Below are positions 53,251 to 60,405 of a DNA stretch of 64,000 bases, piece after piece (the stretch's first letter is position 1; each line of letters opens with the position of its first letter). A program made the translations under genes and the position numbers. The notes below the pieces were generated by a model. The model was not told where the DNA came from. It searched no databases and saw only the letters and a list, made by a program, of their open reading frames with translations. The stretch comes from Bradyrhizobium erythrophlei (lineage in GTDB: Bacteria > Pseudomonadota > Alphaproteobacteria > Rhizobiales > Xanthobacteraceae), in the NCBI RefSeq assembly GCF_900142985.1, contig NZ_LT670849.1:5720501-5784500 (forward strand), written 5' to 3'.

Positions 53251-53420
53251 TAGTGGAGTGGATTTGACATACGCTATCAGCCTGGTCGCGAGTTCGTAAC
53301 GCGAATGTCAAATCCTGAACTCCACTAGAAGCTTATGTTTTCCTGGTGGTCCCTATGATTCTAACATTCGCAACAGTGCACGCTGAGAAGGGAAGCGAAT
53401 GTTAGAATCGGACCACCAGC
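53251..53420 (+). repeat. paired-hairpin element, copy 5 (subfamily II)
   Basis: Hairpin A spans 53251-53329, the linker 53330-53343 and hairpin B 53344-53420. Stem A has TAGTGGAGTGGATTTGAC and stem B GATTCTAACATTCGC, as in copy 2. In both stems the linker-side arm has 3-4 extra bases. It lies between divergent genes, 38 bp upstream of the TPR gene start. Confidence 0.92.
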
Positions 53421-53705
53421 GCCCGTCGAATTGAACACCTGCAGTTTGCGATCATTCCAGCGACATTTTTTTGCGGTTTTCGGGAATTTTTCGGGCCGAT
53501 AGCCTGACGCAGGATCGGCGCCAGAACACGCTGGCGTGATTTCTTTTCTCCAGGAGAAGCTGAACGGTGGTTCATCGAGATGAATGAACGCCGCGGTCTC
53601 ACTTCAGGATGGGTTCAGCGGGCGATTCGTAAGGTCACACCAACGATCGACGAGACCGGTCATCCGGCCGGCACCCTCCGAGATCCCTTTCGAGAGGAGC
53701 TTCCC

Positions 53706-53993
53706 ATGTTGAAGACCATTTCCGCCGCATTGCTTGCCGTCTCGGTTCTTGCAGCTCCGGCGATTGCCGCGAGCACTGCGCAGGCTCCGGCGACCAAGTC
53801 CGCCACCGTGACCCCGGTGAAGAAGAATCCGCTGAACGCGAACGCCAAGATGGGCCGTGGCCATCATCACATGCGCCATCACAAGCATCACCGGGTCCAC
53901 AAGATGCATCGCAGCCACAAGGTGGCGGTGAAGCTTCACAAGACCCAGAAATTCTCAGCCAAGCATGTTTCGCACCCCGCCAAGCGCGGCTGA
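53706..53993 (+). CDS. small secreted His/Lys-rich protein
   Basis: From the ATG at 53706, after GAGAGGAGC, the product has 95 residues. A signal peptide (TISAALLAVSVLAAPAIAA) precedes a short Thr/Pro linker and then a C-terminal half with about 14 His and many Lys/Arg (GRGHHHMRHHKHHRVHKMHR). Such composition can bind divalent metals or nucleic acids, or buffer acid stress. No family is recognised. The 285 bp between the repeat and this start hold no other gene. Confidence 0.78.
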   Translation: MLKTISAALLAVSVLAAPAIAASTAQAPATKSATVTPVKKNPLNANAKMGRGHHHMRHHKHHRVHKMHRSHKVAVKLHKTQKFSAKHVSHPAKRG

Positions 53994-54007
53994 GGTGATC
54001 CACGAAA

Positions 54008-54035
54008 CGCGGCGGTCACTCTACCCGCCGCGCTT
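54008..54035 (+). terminator. rho-independent terminator, weak T-run
   Basis: Arms CGCGGCGG / CCGCCGCG enclose a 9-nt loop, with CTTTC after the stem. It ends the His-rich protein gene 15 bp before. Confidence 0.7.
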
Positions 54036-54152
54036 TCGGGATTTCAGGTCCGGCCCACGCCACGCAAGTGGTGCTGGGCCGGTCGCCTTTTGTAAAGCGC
54101 GGTTTCAAAATGCTATTTCCCTTCATTTTCGGAACGGCTAGAAATCGCAGCG

Positions 54153-54605
54153 ATGGGCTTGCAGACACAGGGGACGCGGCGGTTGGCAATTTCGGCAAAG
54201 CGCCTGGCGGTCCTGATGCTGCCGATCGCGCTTGCGGCCTGCGCCGGTGGCGATGAAAGCCGAAGCTTCAGTCTGTTTGGCGACAGCAAGGATCCGCCGC
54301 AATACGCCCCGACTAACTACCGCGCCGAGCTGCTGGCATTCCTGAGGACCTACCTCAACAATCCGGTCGGCGTGCGTGACGCTGCGCTGGGAGAGCCTGT
54401 CATGCGCGATGTCAACGGCAAGATGCGCTACATCACATGCCTGCGTTTTTCGGCGCGCGAGTCCGACGGCAGCTATCGCGAACCGCGCGAGAGGGCGGTG
54501 GTGTTCCTCAGCGGCCGGCTCGACCGCATGATCGAGAAAGGCGGCGAACTCTGCACGGGCGTCGTGATGTCGCCATTCCCCGAGATGGAAAAGATGACGC
54601 GGTAA
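54153..54605 (+). CDS. lipoprotein of unknown function
   Basis: The 150-residue product has a signal peptide with lipobox LPIALAAC, so Cys30 is probably the lipidated residue. The soluble part is small, with a pair of Cys (ITCLRF and GELCTG) spaced for a possible disulfide. No domain family is recognised. It is predicted to be anchored in the inner or outer membrane facing the periplasm. Confidence 0.75.
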   Translation: MGLQTQGTRRLAISAKRLAVLMLPIALAACAGGDESRSFSLFGDSKDPPQYAPTNYRAELLAFLRTYLNNPVGVRDAALGEPVMRDVNGKMRYITCLRFSARESDGSYREPRERAVVFLSGRLDRMIEKGGELCTGVVMSPFPEMEKMTR

Positions 54606-54894
54606 GGCCGCCGGAACCGGCTTGGACACAATAAAAAACCGGCCGAAAAAAGCTCTCAAACCAGGCGGTTTCATCACATTTCGGCGAGTGGTGTTCCCGA
54701 CGCTGAACCTTTGGGCCGCATCCAGAGACAAAATCGAAAGATTGCTGCGGAAAAGCAGCCGGACGCGGAACAAAACGCTGCGTGTTGCCACTGCAAAATC
54801 ACGAAAAAGAACGTGTTTTGCGGTGCCACGAAGCAACCAAATTGACGCCACGTTGTTTGGTTGTTGTCGATCGATACGATAACGGGGAACTTCC

Positions 54895-55611
54895 ATGAGA
54901 AAGATTCTGCTCGGCGCGGTCGCATGTGCGGTGTTTGCGGCTCCTGCCTTCGCAGCCGACATGCCGGCGCGGACCTACACCAAGGCTCCGGTGTATAAGG
55001 CGCCCGAGGTTATTTATAACTGGACCGGCTTTTATCTCGGCGGCCACATCGGCGGCGCGTTCCCGGGCGGCAACAACCTCCAGGGCAGCGATGCCCGCTT
55101 CCTCGGCGGCGTCCAGGGCGGCTTCGACTATCAGTTTGCCGGAAACTGGGTGATCGGTGCCGAGGCCCAGTATAGCTGGCTGACCGGCAACAGCGGCAAT
55201 GGCGTCGTTTTCCCGGGCGGCACCGTCGTGACCGGCAACACCGACCAGTTAGGTTCGGTGACCGGCCGTCTCGGCTACGCCTTCGGGCCGACGCTGCTCT
55301 ACGCCAAGGGTGGTTATGCCTGGCGCGGCAATGACAATCTTCTGGGCGTGGCCACCAACGGTACGCCGGTTGGCTTCACCACCGACGGCAATCACCGAGA
55401 TGGCTACACCGTCGGCGCTGGCGTCGAATACATGTTCACGCCGAACTGGTCGATCAAAGGCGAGTACCAGTACTACAACTTCGGTAGCACCACCTTCACC
55501 AGCGGTCCGGCGCCGATCATCGGCTCGCGCTTCCGCGATGACGAGCACACCGTCAAGCTCGGTATCAACTACCGCTTCGGATGGGGTGGTCCGGTCGTCG
55601 CCAAGTATTGA
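54895..55611 (+). CDS. outer-membrane beta-barrel protein, Omp31-like
   Basis: The 238-residue product has a signal peptide (LLGAVACAVFAAPAFAADMP), a short linker and an eight-strand beta-barrel. It matches the Omp31/porin-like family of Rhizobiales: WTGFYLGGHIGGAF, YQFAGNWVIGAEAQYSW, GRLGYAFGPTLLYAKGGYAW and the C-terminal LGINYRFGWGGPVVAKY ending in an aromatic region. The barrel sits in the outer membrane. Its upstream region (about 290 bp) is AT-rich and contains no gene, probably a strong promoter. Confidence 0.92.
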   Translation: MRKILLGAVACAVFAAPAFAADMPARTYTKAPVYKAPEVIYNWTGFYLGGHIGGAFPGGNNLQGSDARFLGGVQGGFDYQFAGNWVIGAEAQYSWLTGNSGNGVVFPGGTVVTGNTDQLGSVTGRLGYAFGPTLLYAKGGYAWRGNDNLLGVATNGTPVGFTTDGNHRDGYTVGAGVEYMFTPNWSIKGEYQYYNFGSTTFTSGPAPIIGSRFRDDEHTVKLGINYRFGWGGPVVAKY

Positions 55612-55646
55612 TCGGGTACTGGTTTCACGCTCCCAGACTACAACAG

Positions 55647-55678
55647 GAGGCCGGCGTCGCGCCGGCCTCTTTGCTTTT
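55647..55678 (+). terminator. rho-independent terminator of the outer-membrane protein gene
   Basis: Nine-bp arms GAGGCCGGC / GCCGGCCTC with a 5-nt loop are followed by TTTGCTTTT. It lies 36 bp past the stop of the outer-membrane protein gene. Confidence 0.88.
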
Positions 55679-55800
55679 GGCTAGTTCTTCTGGCGCGCCG
55701 TTCAGCCGGCTAAAGCCGGCCGTCAAAATTTTTTCGGGCTGTCGCGAAACTTTTGTCAGTTGTCGGCTATTGTAGCGTCGCTGGCGGCTGGACATCACAC

Positions 55801-56040
55801 ATGCGCGTTTTCATCCTGGCGTTCGTCTTTTGCGCGATCGCTTTACCGTGCGCCGCCCAAATCGTGCTGAAGTCCGAGCCACTGCTGCTTGCCCCCTACG
55901 AGATCGTCTTCGTCCAGAACGTCGCCTGTCCGGCCGGGCAGGTGCAAAAGGTCACTGGCGCTATCCGCGGGCTCCATCGCCGCAAGGCCTGCGTGACCTT
56001 GGCTTCCGAGCAGGCCTCGTTGGCGACCGCGACGCCCTGA
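55801..56040 (+). CDS. small secreted protein
   Basis: From the ATG at 55801 the product has 79 residues. A signal peptide (FILAFVFCAIALPCAAQ) precedes a short mature domain with two Cys (NVACPAGQVQKVTGAIRGL and RRKACVTL). The pattern VFVQNVACPAGQVQKVTG looks like a short conserved Bradyrhizobium family. The function is unknown. It is convergent with the next gene. Confidence 0.65.
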   Translation: MRVFILAFVFCAIALPCAAQIVLKSEPLLLAPYEIVFVQNVACPAGQVQKVTGAIRGLHRRKACVTLASEQASLATATP

Positions 56041-56091
56041 AGGCCGGCCCGAGGGTAGCGCACCGGCTTCGCGGCGACCCCTCTGTTTGTT

Positions 56092-56361
56092 TCAGGCATC
56101 CGGGACCAGCGTGTCCCATTGCAGACTGCGGGCCGCCTCTCGTTCGGCTTCGGCCTGGTTGCGGACGGGATCCTCCATCGGGTCGGCCGGGCAGGGCCGG
56201 ATTTCATAGTCATTTTCCAGGATAGGCCGCGGCGCCGGTCTGTCATCCTCGGATACCGCTTCGACCACCAGGCCGCTTTTTCGGGCGAGTTTCCAGACGT
56301 CGGCTTCGGTCGGGTAGGCGTTACTCAGCCGGGCCTCGTTGCAAAATAGCGCGTAGGGCAT
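56092..56361 (-). CDS. hypothetical protein
   Basis: From the Met at 56361 the product has 89 residues, with no membrane or signal segment. MPYALFCNEARLSNAYPTEA starts the frame and is followed by a helix (VWKLARKSGLVVEAV) and an acidic tail with PRPILENDYEIRPC. It resembles the small conserved cytoplasmic proteins of Bradyrhizobium. The function is unknown. An upstream Met at 56415 is possible. Confidence 0.6.
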   Translation of the reverse strand: MPYALFCNEARLSNAYPTEADVWKLARKSGLVVEAVSEDDRPAPRPILENDYEIRPCPADPMEDPVRNQAEAEREAARSLQWDTLVPDA

Positions 56362-56740
56362 GCTTGGCTCCGCAAACACCCCTCCATAACGCAGAAGACC
56401 GGGTTCCGGTTGCACGCGGAAATGGGGCGTCTCACCGGTGCCTGAGTCGTAAATGACTCATGAATCCGGCAAGAAATATCGCCGGTTGAGTCGAAAAAAT
56501 CGCCTGGGACTCCGCGGGTAGAATCGCCGGATGCTCGCCAAGCCATGAGCATCCTCAGCCATATCGCCTGCGGGCGAATTCACACAACGCTATCGTTGGC
56601 GCTGTTTGCGGCTTGCGCGGCCAACCTGGCGCTGGTGTGTGCCTTCCTCTGACTTGGCCGGTGGCGTCCGTCCGCCGGCCTTGAAGGCTGCCCAATTTCT
56701 CTCGATATTTGCTCCTGATCGCGATTGTGCCCCAATGGGG
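56362..56740. other. non-coding stretch before truncated repeat
   Basis: About 380 bp carry no convincing gene on either strand. The frames present are out of character with neighbouring codon use. A 10-nt palindrome-like GAGTCGTAAATGACTC at 56443-56458 is visible but isolated. A truncated paired-hairpin repeat follows at 56741. Confidence 0.4.
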
Positions 56741-56793
56741 TAGTGGAGTGGATTCGACATTCGCTACCGGCGGGGCCGCGGACCTGTAGTGCG
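56741..56793 (+). repeat. paired-hairpin element, truncated copy 6 (subfamily II)
   Basis: Only the left arm and loop of hairpin A remain: TAGTGGAGTGGATTCGACAT matches copy 5 at 53252 with one change, and the loop resembles GCGGGACCTG-type loops. The second arm, linker and hairpin B are missing. The start of a small gene lies 41 bp further on. Confidence 0.7.
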
Positions 56794-56833
56794 TCTCTGA
56801 TGTTGGCAGGTCAAAGACGAAAGGACGGTCTCC

Positions 56834-57091
56834 ATGCCACGAAAGGGAATCACCGGCCACGACGACTGGGTGATCACGGAAGCCTTGGCAACGGCGCTGA
56901 TTGCGCTCGAGCAATTGCCGCAGATGCATCAGCCCGCAACCCATATGGACGACATCAAGAAACTGCTCGCGGCCGGCTGCCAGTCCGGGACCGTCAATCT
57001 TCATTTGGCCCAGGCCAAGTGCCGCCTGTTTCCGGCCGCCGACCGCGAGGCGATCTACCGGGAATACGGCCTCGAAGACGGCCAGGCCTGA
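56834..57091 (+). CDS. small conserved hypothetical protein
   Basis: The 85-residue product starts MPRKGITGHDDWVITEALAT and is entirely helical and soluble. AAGACGAAAGGACGG lies before the ATG. The helical pattern and codon use fit a real chromosomal gene. Similar short proteins are common in Bradyrhizobium, but I cannot assign a function. It is the last gene before the tRNA-Thr. Confidence 0.7.
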   Translation: MPRKGITGHDDWVITEALATALIALEQLPQMHQPATHMDDIKKLLAAGCQSGTVNLHLAQAKCRLFPAADREAIYREYGLEDGQA

Positions 57092-57155
57092 CCGTGATCT
57101 GCGTCCGACAGCGATGGCCCTTGGCCGGCAACTCTGCTATTTGACCCGCGCGATG

Positions 57156-57230
57156 GCCGGTTTAGCTCAGCGGTAGAGCAGCGGTTTTGTAAACCGAAGG
57201 TCGGGAGTTCAATCCTCTCAACCGGCACCA
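57156..57230 (+). tRNA. tRNA-Thr (anticodon TGT)
   Basis: Acceptor arms are GCCGGTT (57156-57162) and AACCGGC (57220-57226), with A and the encoded CCA (57228-57230) after them. The D-stem GCTC/GAGC, the anticodon loop TTTGTAA between GCGGT and ACCGA, and the TTCAATC T-loop are all in place. Anticodon TGT specifies threonine. It is the probable insertion point of the island to its right. Confidence 0.97.
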
Positions 57231-58663
57231 CCTGTTTAGCCGACATTACCGCGATACCTAGCTTAGCTCCAACGCGGCCCTGTGAAGGCCCCGAAGGGCC
57301 TTCGATCAAGGCTGCCAGTCGGCCCCGGATTTCTAGCCGATACGGTTCACCGGGCTTCCGAGCCATCACCACGACGCTATCTACCAGGTCCCTGAAGCTG
57401 GCGGCTACGTCGGACTCGATCCCGTTGCCAACGGCCGAAATCTTCTCCAAGCAGTCCTTAAACCGGGCGATGGCGGTCGGATGGAAATCTATCGACACGA
57501 CCAATGCGTCCGCCGATGCTAATTCCCGTTGCAACCGCGTCTGCTCCGAACGCTGAACCTGCAACCGCGAAGCAACTTCGCTTATTTCCAGCGTGCCATT
57601 CTCAACGGCCTGCACAAGGCGTTCGATACTGCGCTTACAGTTATCAATTTTGGCTACGATCTTGACCTTGTCTCTCCGGGCATCCGCAGACAGCGCCCGC
57701 CGTTCGGCGACATAGGCTTCAACGAACTGGCCCATAAGCTCGGGGTTATCGATTTGTGCCTTCAGTCGGCCAAGAACCAGCCGCTCGATTTTGTCGATGT
57801 AGTATTTTGTGCTGTTTTCACACGCACCGCTTTCCCGGTATCGACTGCAACGGACTCGCGGTCCGCTACGATCCGAACCGGTCAAAGCCATGCCGGACCC
57901 GCACACGCCGCACCTTAGCAATCCTGACAGCAGGCGAGTCGATTTTGGCCTTCGCCGAGAAGCTGGCGTTCCAGCGTCAAGCCTCCTTGTCCGCGCCGCC
58001 TCGAATAGTTCGTCGTCAAGAATTCGAAGTTCAGGCACGTCCTGAACGATCCAGTCAGACTCGGAGTTTAAGCGAGTCGTGCGACGCCCGGTCTTAGGGT
58101 CTTTCACCGATCGGCGCTTGTTCCAAACCACACGGCCAACAAACCGTTCGTTCAAGAGCAACCCTTGACCGCGTGCCGTGTTGCCGTTGATTGTCGAAGC
58201 GTTCCACTTTCCACCACGCGGGGCAGGGACGTTGTCGGCGTTCAAACCTGCGGCTATCGCACGCGGCGAAGCACCTGATATGTATTCTTCGTAGATGCGC
58301 TGAACAACGCCAGCAATCTCGGGATTGATATCAAGGACGCCTGACTCGCCCTTTCTCGGTGTGTACCCGTAAAGATCACCACCGGGATTGCGCCCCGCAC
58401 GAACCGCACCGGCCAACCCCCCGGCGAACTTTTTGTGCAAGGCTTTTCAAGAACAATGCGCTCATGGTGCCTTTAACACCGATGTGCATTTCGTTTATCA
58501 GGCCGTCTGCGAGCGTATGAATTTCTATCTCTGCGAAATTCATGTCTTCGAAAAGCTGTGCAATATCTGATTGGCTTCGCGACAATCTGTCCAAATCCTC
58601 TGACAGAATAATATCGAACGCACCGGTATGGGCATCGCTCACCATCTTCGCGAACTGCGGTCT
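57231..58663 (-). pseudogene. large serine recombinase, decayed
   Basis: The frame pieces together as a resolvase-type catalytic-core fragment (RPQFAKMVSDAHTGAFDIIL, EDLDRLSRSQSD) from 58663, then the recombinase domain (GGLAGAVRAGRNPGGDLYGY, RIYEEYISGASPRAIA) and a zinc ribbon (LLRCGVCGSGM ... CSRYRESGACEN). It ends with a coiled-coil. Two defects are visible. First, the N-terminus with the catalytic Ser is missing. Second, the C6 run at 58417-58422 shifts the frame by one. The 3' end continues through the tRNA (VERIELPTFGLQNRCSTAEL is tRNA-encoded) and stops at 57055. It probably integrated the island but looks inactive now. Confidence 0.88.
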
Positions 58664-58934
58664 TGGGGGCGTCGAATAGCTTCTCCAGCTCGGATTGCAT
58701 GAATTTCAATGCGAGTCTCTTCGGCGACTGCTTTGTGTCGTCGAACGACTCGTTGTCGCTCATGACGGGTCCGGCGTCTTCCGGAACCGTTTTCTTGGCG
58801 TGTTTCTCGACCACGCCGACGAACGAGCCGGGTTCACATTCGCGCATGATTGTGGCTATGCCGCCGATGGCCCGGATGTAGTCCGTGCCAATAAGTTCAG
58901 TGCCCATACTTTCGGGCGAAACGTGTTTCGTCAT
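58473..58934 (-). CDS. hypothetical protein fused to recombinase sequence
   Basis: Translation from the Met at 58934 gives MTKHVSPESMGTELIGTDYI and a helical, acidic stretch to about ELEKLFDAPKTAV (near 58665). From there the frame reads recombinase DNA in a different frame, producing a Cys/Arg-rich tail that is surely not native. The first 90 residues look like a real short cytoplasmic protein; I do not recognise it. The abrupt join suggests a deletion that fused this gene with the recombinase N-terminus. Confidence 0.5.
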   Translation of the reverse strand: MTKHVSPESMGTELIGTDYIRAIGGIATIMRECEPGSFVGVVEKHAKKTVPEDAGPVMSDNESFDDTKQSPKRLALKFMQSELEKLFDAPKTAVREDGERCPYRCVRYYSVRGFGQIVAKPIRYCTAFRRHEFRRDRNSYARRRPDKRNAHRC

Positions 58935-59590
58935 TTTGGAATCCGCATTCCTGTTTATGAAGATAGATCGAGCACCCGCGCCGCGTTTTGCAGTTCGCCA
59001 GTTGCCCTATGAGTCAACTCCTGCTAGTAACTTCATACTGAAACTGGCTACGCCGTTTCATCTCCCAAAAAATCGATATAGCTCTCCCGACCACCGCGAC
59101 TGCGGAGTCTCGGTCGGAACGTCAATGTCATGCCGCGTGTGCGCGGAATCATCCTCCTATCTAATGAAGGCAGCAGCGGGCGCGCGCCGTGGGGTAAGAG
59201 TTAGCCCTGAAAGATAATCTCAGGGTTAACTGTGGTTACGCGCCCAAGGACGTGATTATAAACCGACACGCTGCCGAAATGCAGGTGTGTCCACTAATAA
59301 AGTCGTGGTGATGCAATCGTTGAAATCGCTTTGCTAATTCTCCGATTGTCCAACTCCCGCGCGCGAGAATGCGTTGCCTGCACAAGCTACAGCGCGGCTC
59401 TGTGAGCGGCATTCCCATAACCGAGACGAGGTAGCTCCCCGGATTGAGCCACCGTACAGGCGAGGCCGTCACGTCCGCTATTGGCTTAAACAGACTCAGA
59501 GGAGATACCTTGCCGTGTTTGCTTAGTGCCGAAGCGGACAGTCTAAACCCTGCTTTCGTCTCGTCACAACCGGAACCAAGTCGGCACAAA
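58935..59590. other. island segment without a convincing gene
   Basis: About 650 bp are AT-richer and hold only short frames without clear start sites or conserved-looking codon use. One minus-strand frame at 59236-59589 contains a CSLCRQRIL cluster, but nothing else supports it. It may be degraded element DNA. Confidence 0.4.
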
Positions 59591-59618
59591 AAAGGTCGCA
59601 GATATCTCTGCGACCTTT
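59588..59618 (-). terminator. rho-independent terminator
   Basis: Twelve-bp arms AAAGGTCGCAGA / TCTGCGACCTTT with a 4-nt loop lie beyond the end of the Gly/Tyr-rich gene. On the minus strand the stem runs into a T-run (TTTTTTTG). The stem is unusually strong. Confidence 0.9.
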
Positions 59619-59649
59619 CGTTGTTCGACTTAAGCGTCGCGTCTGGCGA

Positions 59650-60045
59650 TCACCAGCCCTGATAGTACCGACGGCCATAGTACCCGGGGCCATAATAGGC
59701 GGGAGCATAGTAGCTCGATCTATACCCGCCGTAGTATGCGGGAGCGTAGCCGCCGCCGTAGTACGCTGGGGCGTAGCCGCCGTAAGCAGGCGCGTAGCCG
59801 CCATAATAGCCGTACCCCGGCCCGCCGTAATAGCCATACCCTGGTCCGCCATAGTAACCGTAACCCGGGCCGTAGGCGTACGCGCTGGACGCTATGCCAC
59901 CAATCACCGCGCCGGCAATTAGTCCGCCTGCGAGACCGGGGCCCCAGCCCCAACCGCCTCTCCACGCTTGAGCTGGTGATGGTGTCATCAAGGCAGTGAC
60001 ACCGAGGGTCGCAGCGGTCGCTAACGCAAATACTGCTTTTTTCAT
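59650..60045 (-). CDS. secreted glycine/tyrosine-rich repeat protein
   Basis: The 131-residue product has a signal peptide (FALATAATLGVTALMTPSPAQA) and a low-complexity body. It contains repeats of GPGYGYYG (three or four tandem copies) and YAPAYYGG. A hydrophobic Gly-rich segment (GLAGGLIAGAVIGGIASS) could span a membrane. It is probably a surface or matrix structural protein. A clear terminator lies downstream. Its start is 360 bp from the ATPase gene end, with the TGTAA array between. Confidence 0.8.
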   Translation of the reverse strand: MKKAVFALATAATLGVTALMTPSPAQAWRGGWGWGPGLAGGLIAGAVIGGIASSAYAYGPGYGYYGGPGYGYYGGPGYGYYGGYAPAYGGYAPAYYGGGYAPAYYGGYRSSYYAPAYYGPGYYGRRYYQGW

Positions 60046-60329
60046 GTGCGAAGCCTTTCCAGTTCCGAAACTCTAAACCGCCGGGCCGGCACGTTTCCCG
60101 GGAGCGCCCTTTGCGAAAGGGCTGCCGTAAAACTTAATAGTGATACAATCGGGTGCTGCCGAAACAGTTCCTAGCAATTTAGGCCCAGACTCATTCCCGG
60201 AGGCGGGCCGCGCCCCTTCTGACCGCGCGCCGGTCACTTCCGGTCTACTGATAAACAGACATGCCCAGATCGACCCTGCACGTCTAAGGTGCCGATTGCC
60301 CGGTAAAAGTCCGCCTCCTAAGAACACCG

Positions 60330-60385
60330 CTTACAGCGATTACACCGATAACTTTCAAACTGTAATTGGTGTAACCACTGTAACC
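60330..60385. repeat. iteron-like TGTAA array
   Basis: Three copies of (C/G)TGTAA spaced exactly 9 bp apart occur on the plus strand at 60360-60383 (CTGTAA, GTGTAA, CTGTAA). Two more face them on the minus strand at 60331-60345 (TTACAG, TTACAC), also 9 bp apart. The divergent arrangement and constant 9-bp phase are the design of a repressor or replication-initiator array. It lies beside a RepA/DnaB-like ATPase gene of the island. Confidence 0.6.
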
Positions 60386-60405
60386 AGAGTCTTATAGGGG
60401 AAGTT

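Noticed and set aside
2646..53420. Reading the paired-hairpin elements as ordinary terminators
   Set aside because: No T-runs follow the stems, there are two stems per element, and three of five copies lie between divergent genes where no transcript needs ending.
59236..59589. 117-residue minus-strand frame with CSLCRQRIL
   Set aside because: No ribosome site, no recognisable family, and composition not clearly coding; left as part of a non-coding stretch.
60330..60385. CRISPR leader or array
   Set aside because: Motifs are 6 bp with 3-bp gaps and in two orientations; no spacers and no cas genes in the window.
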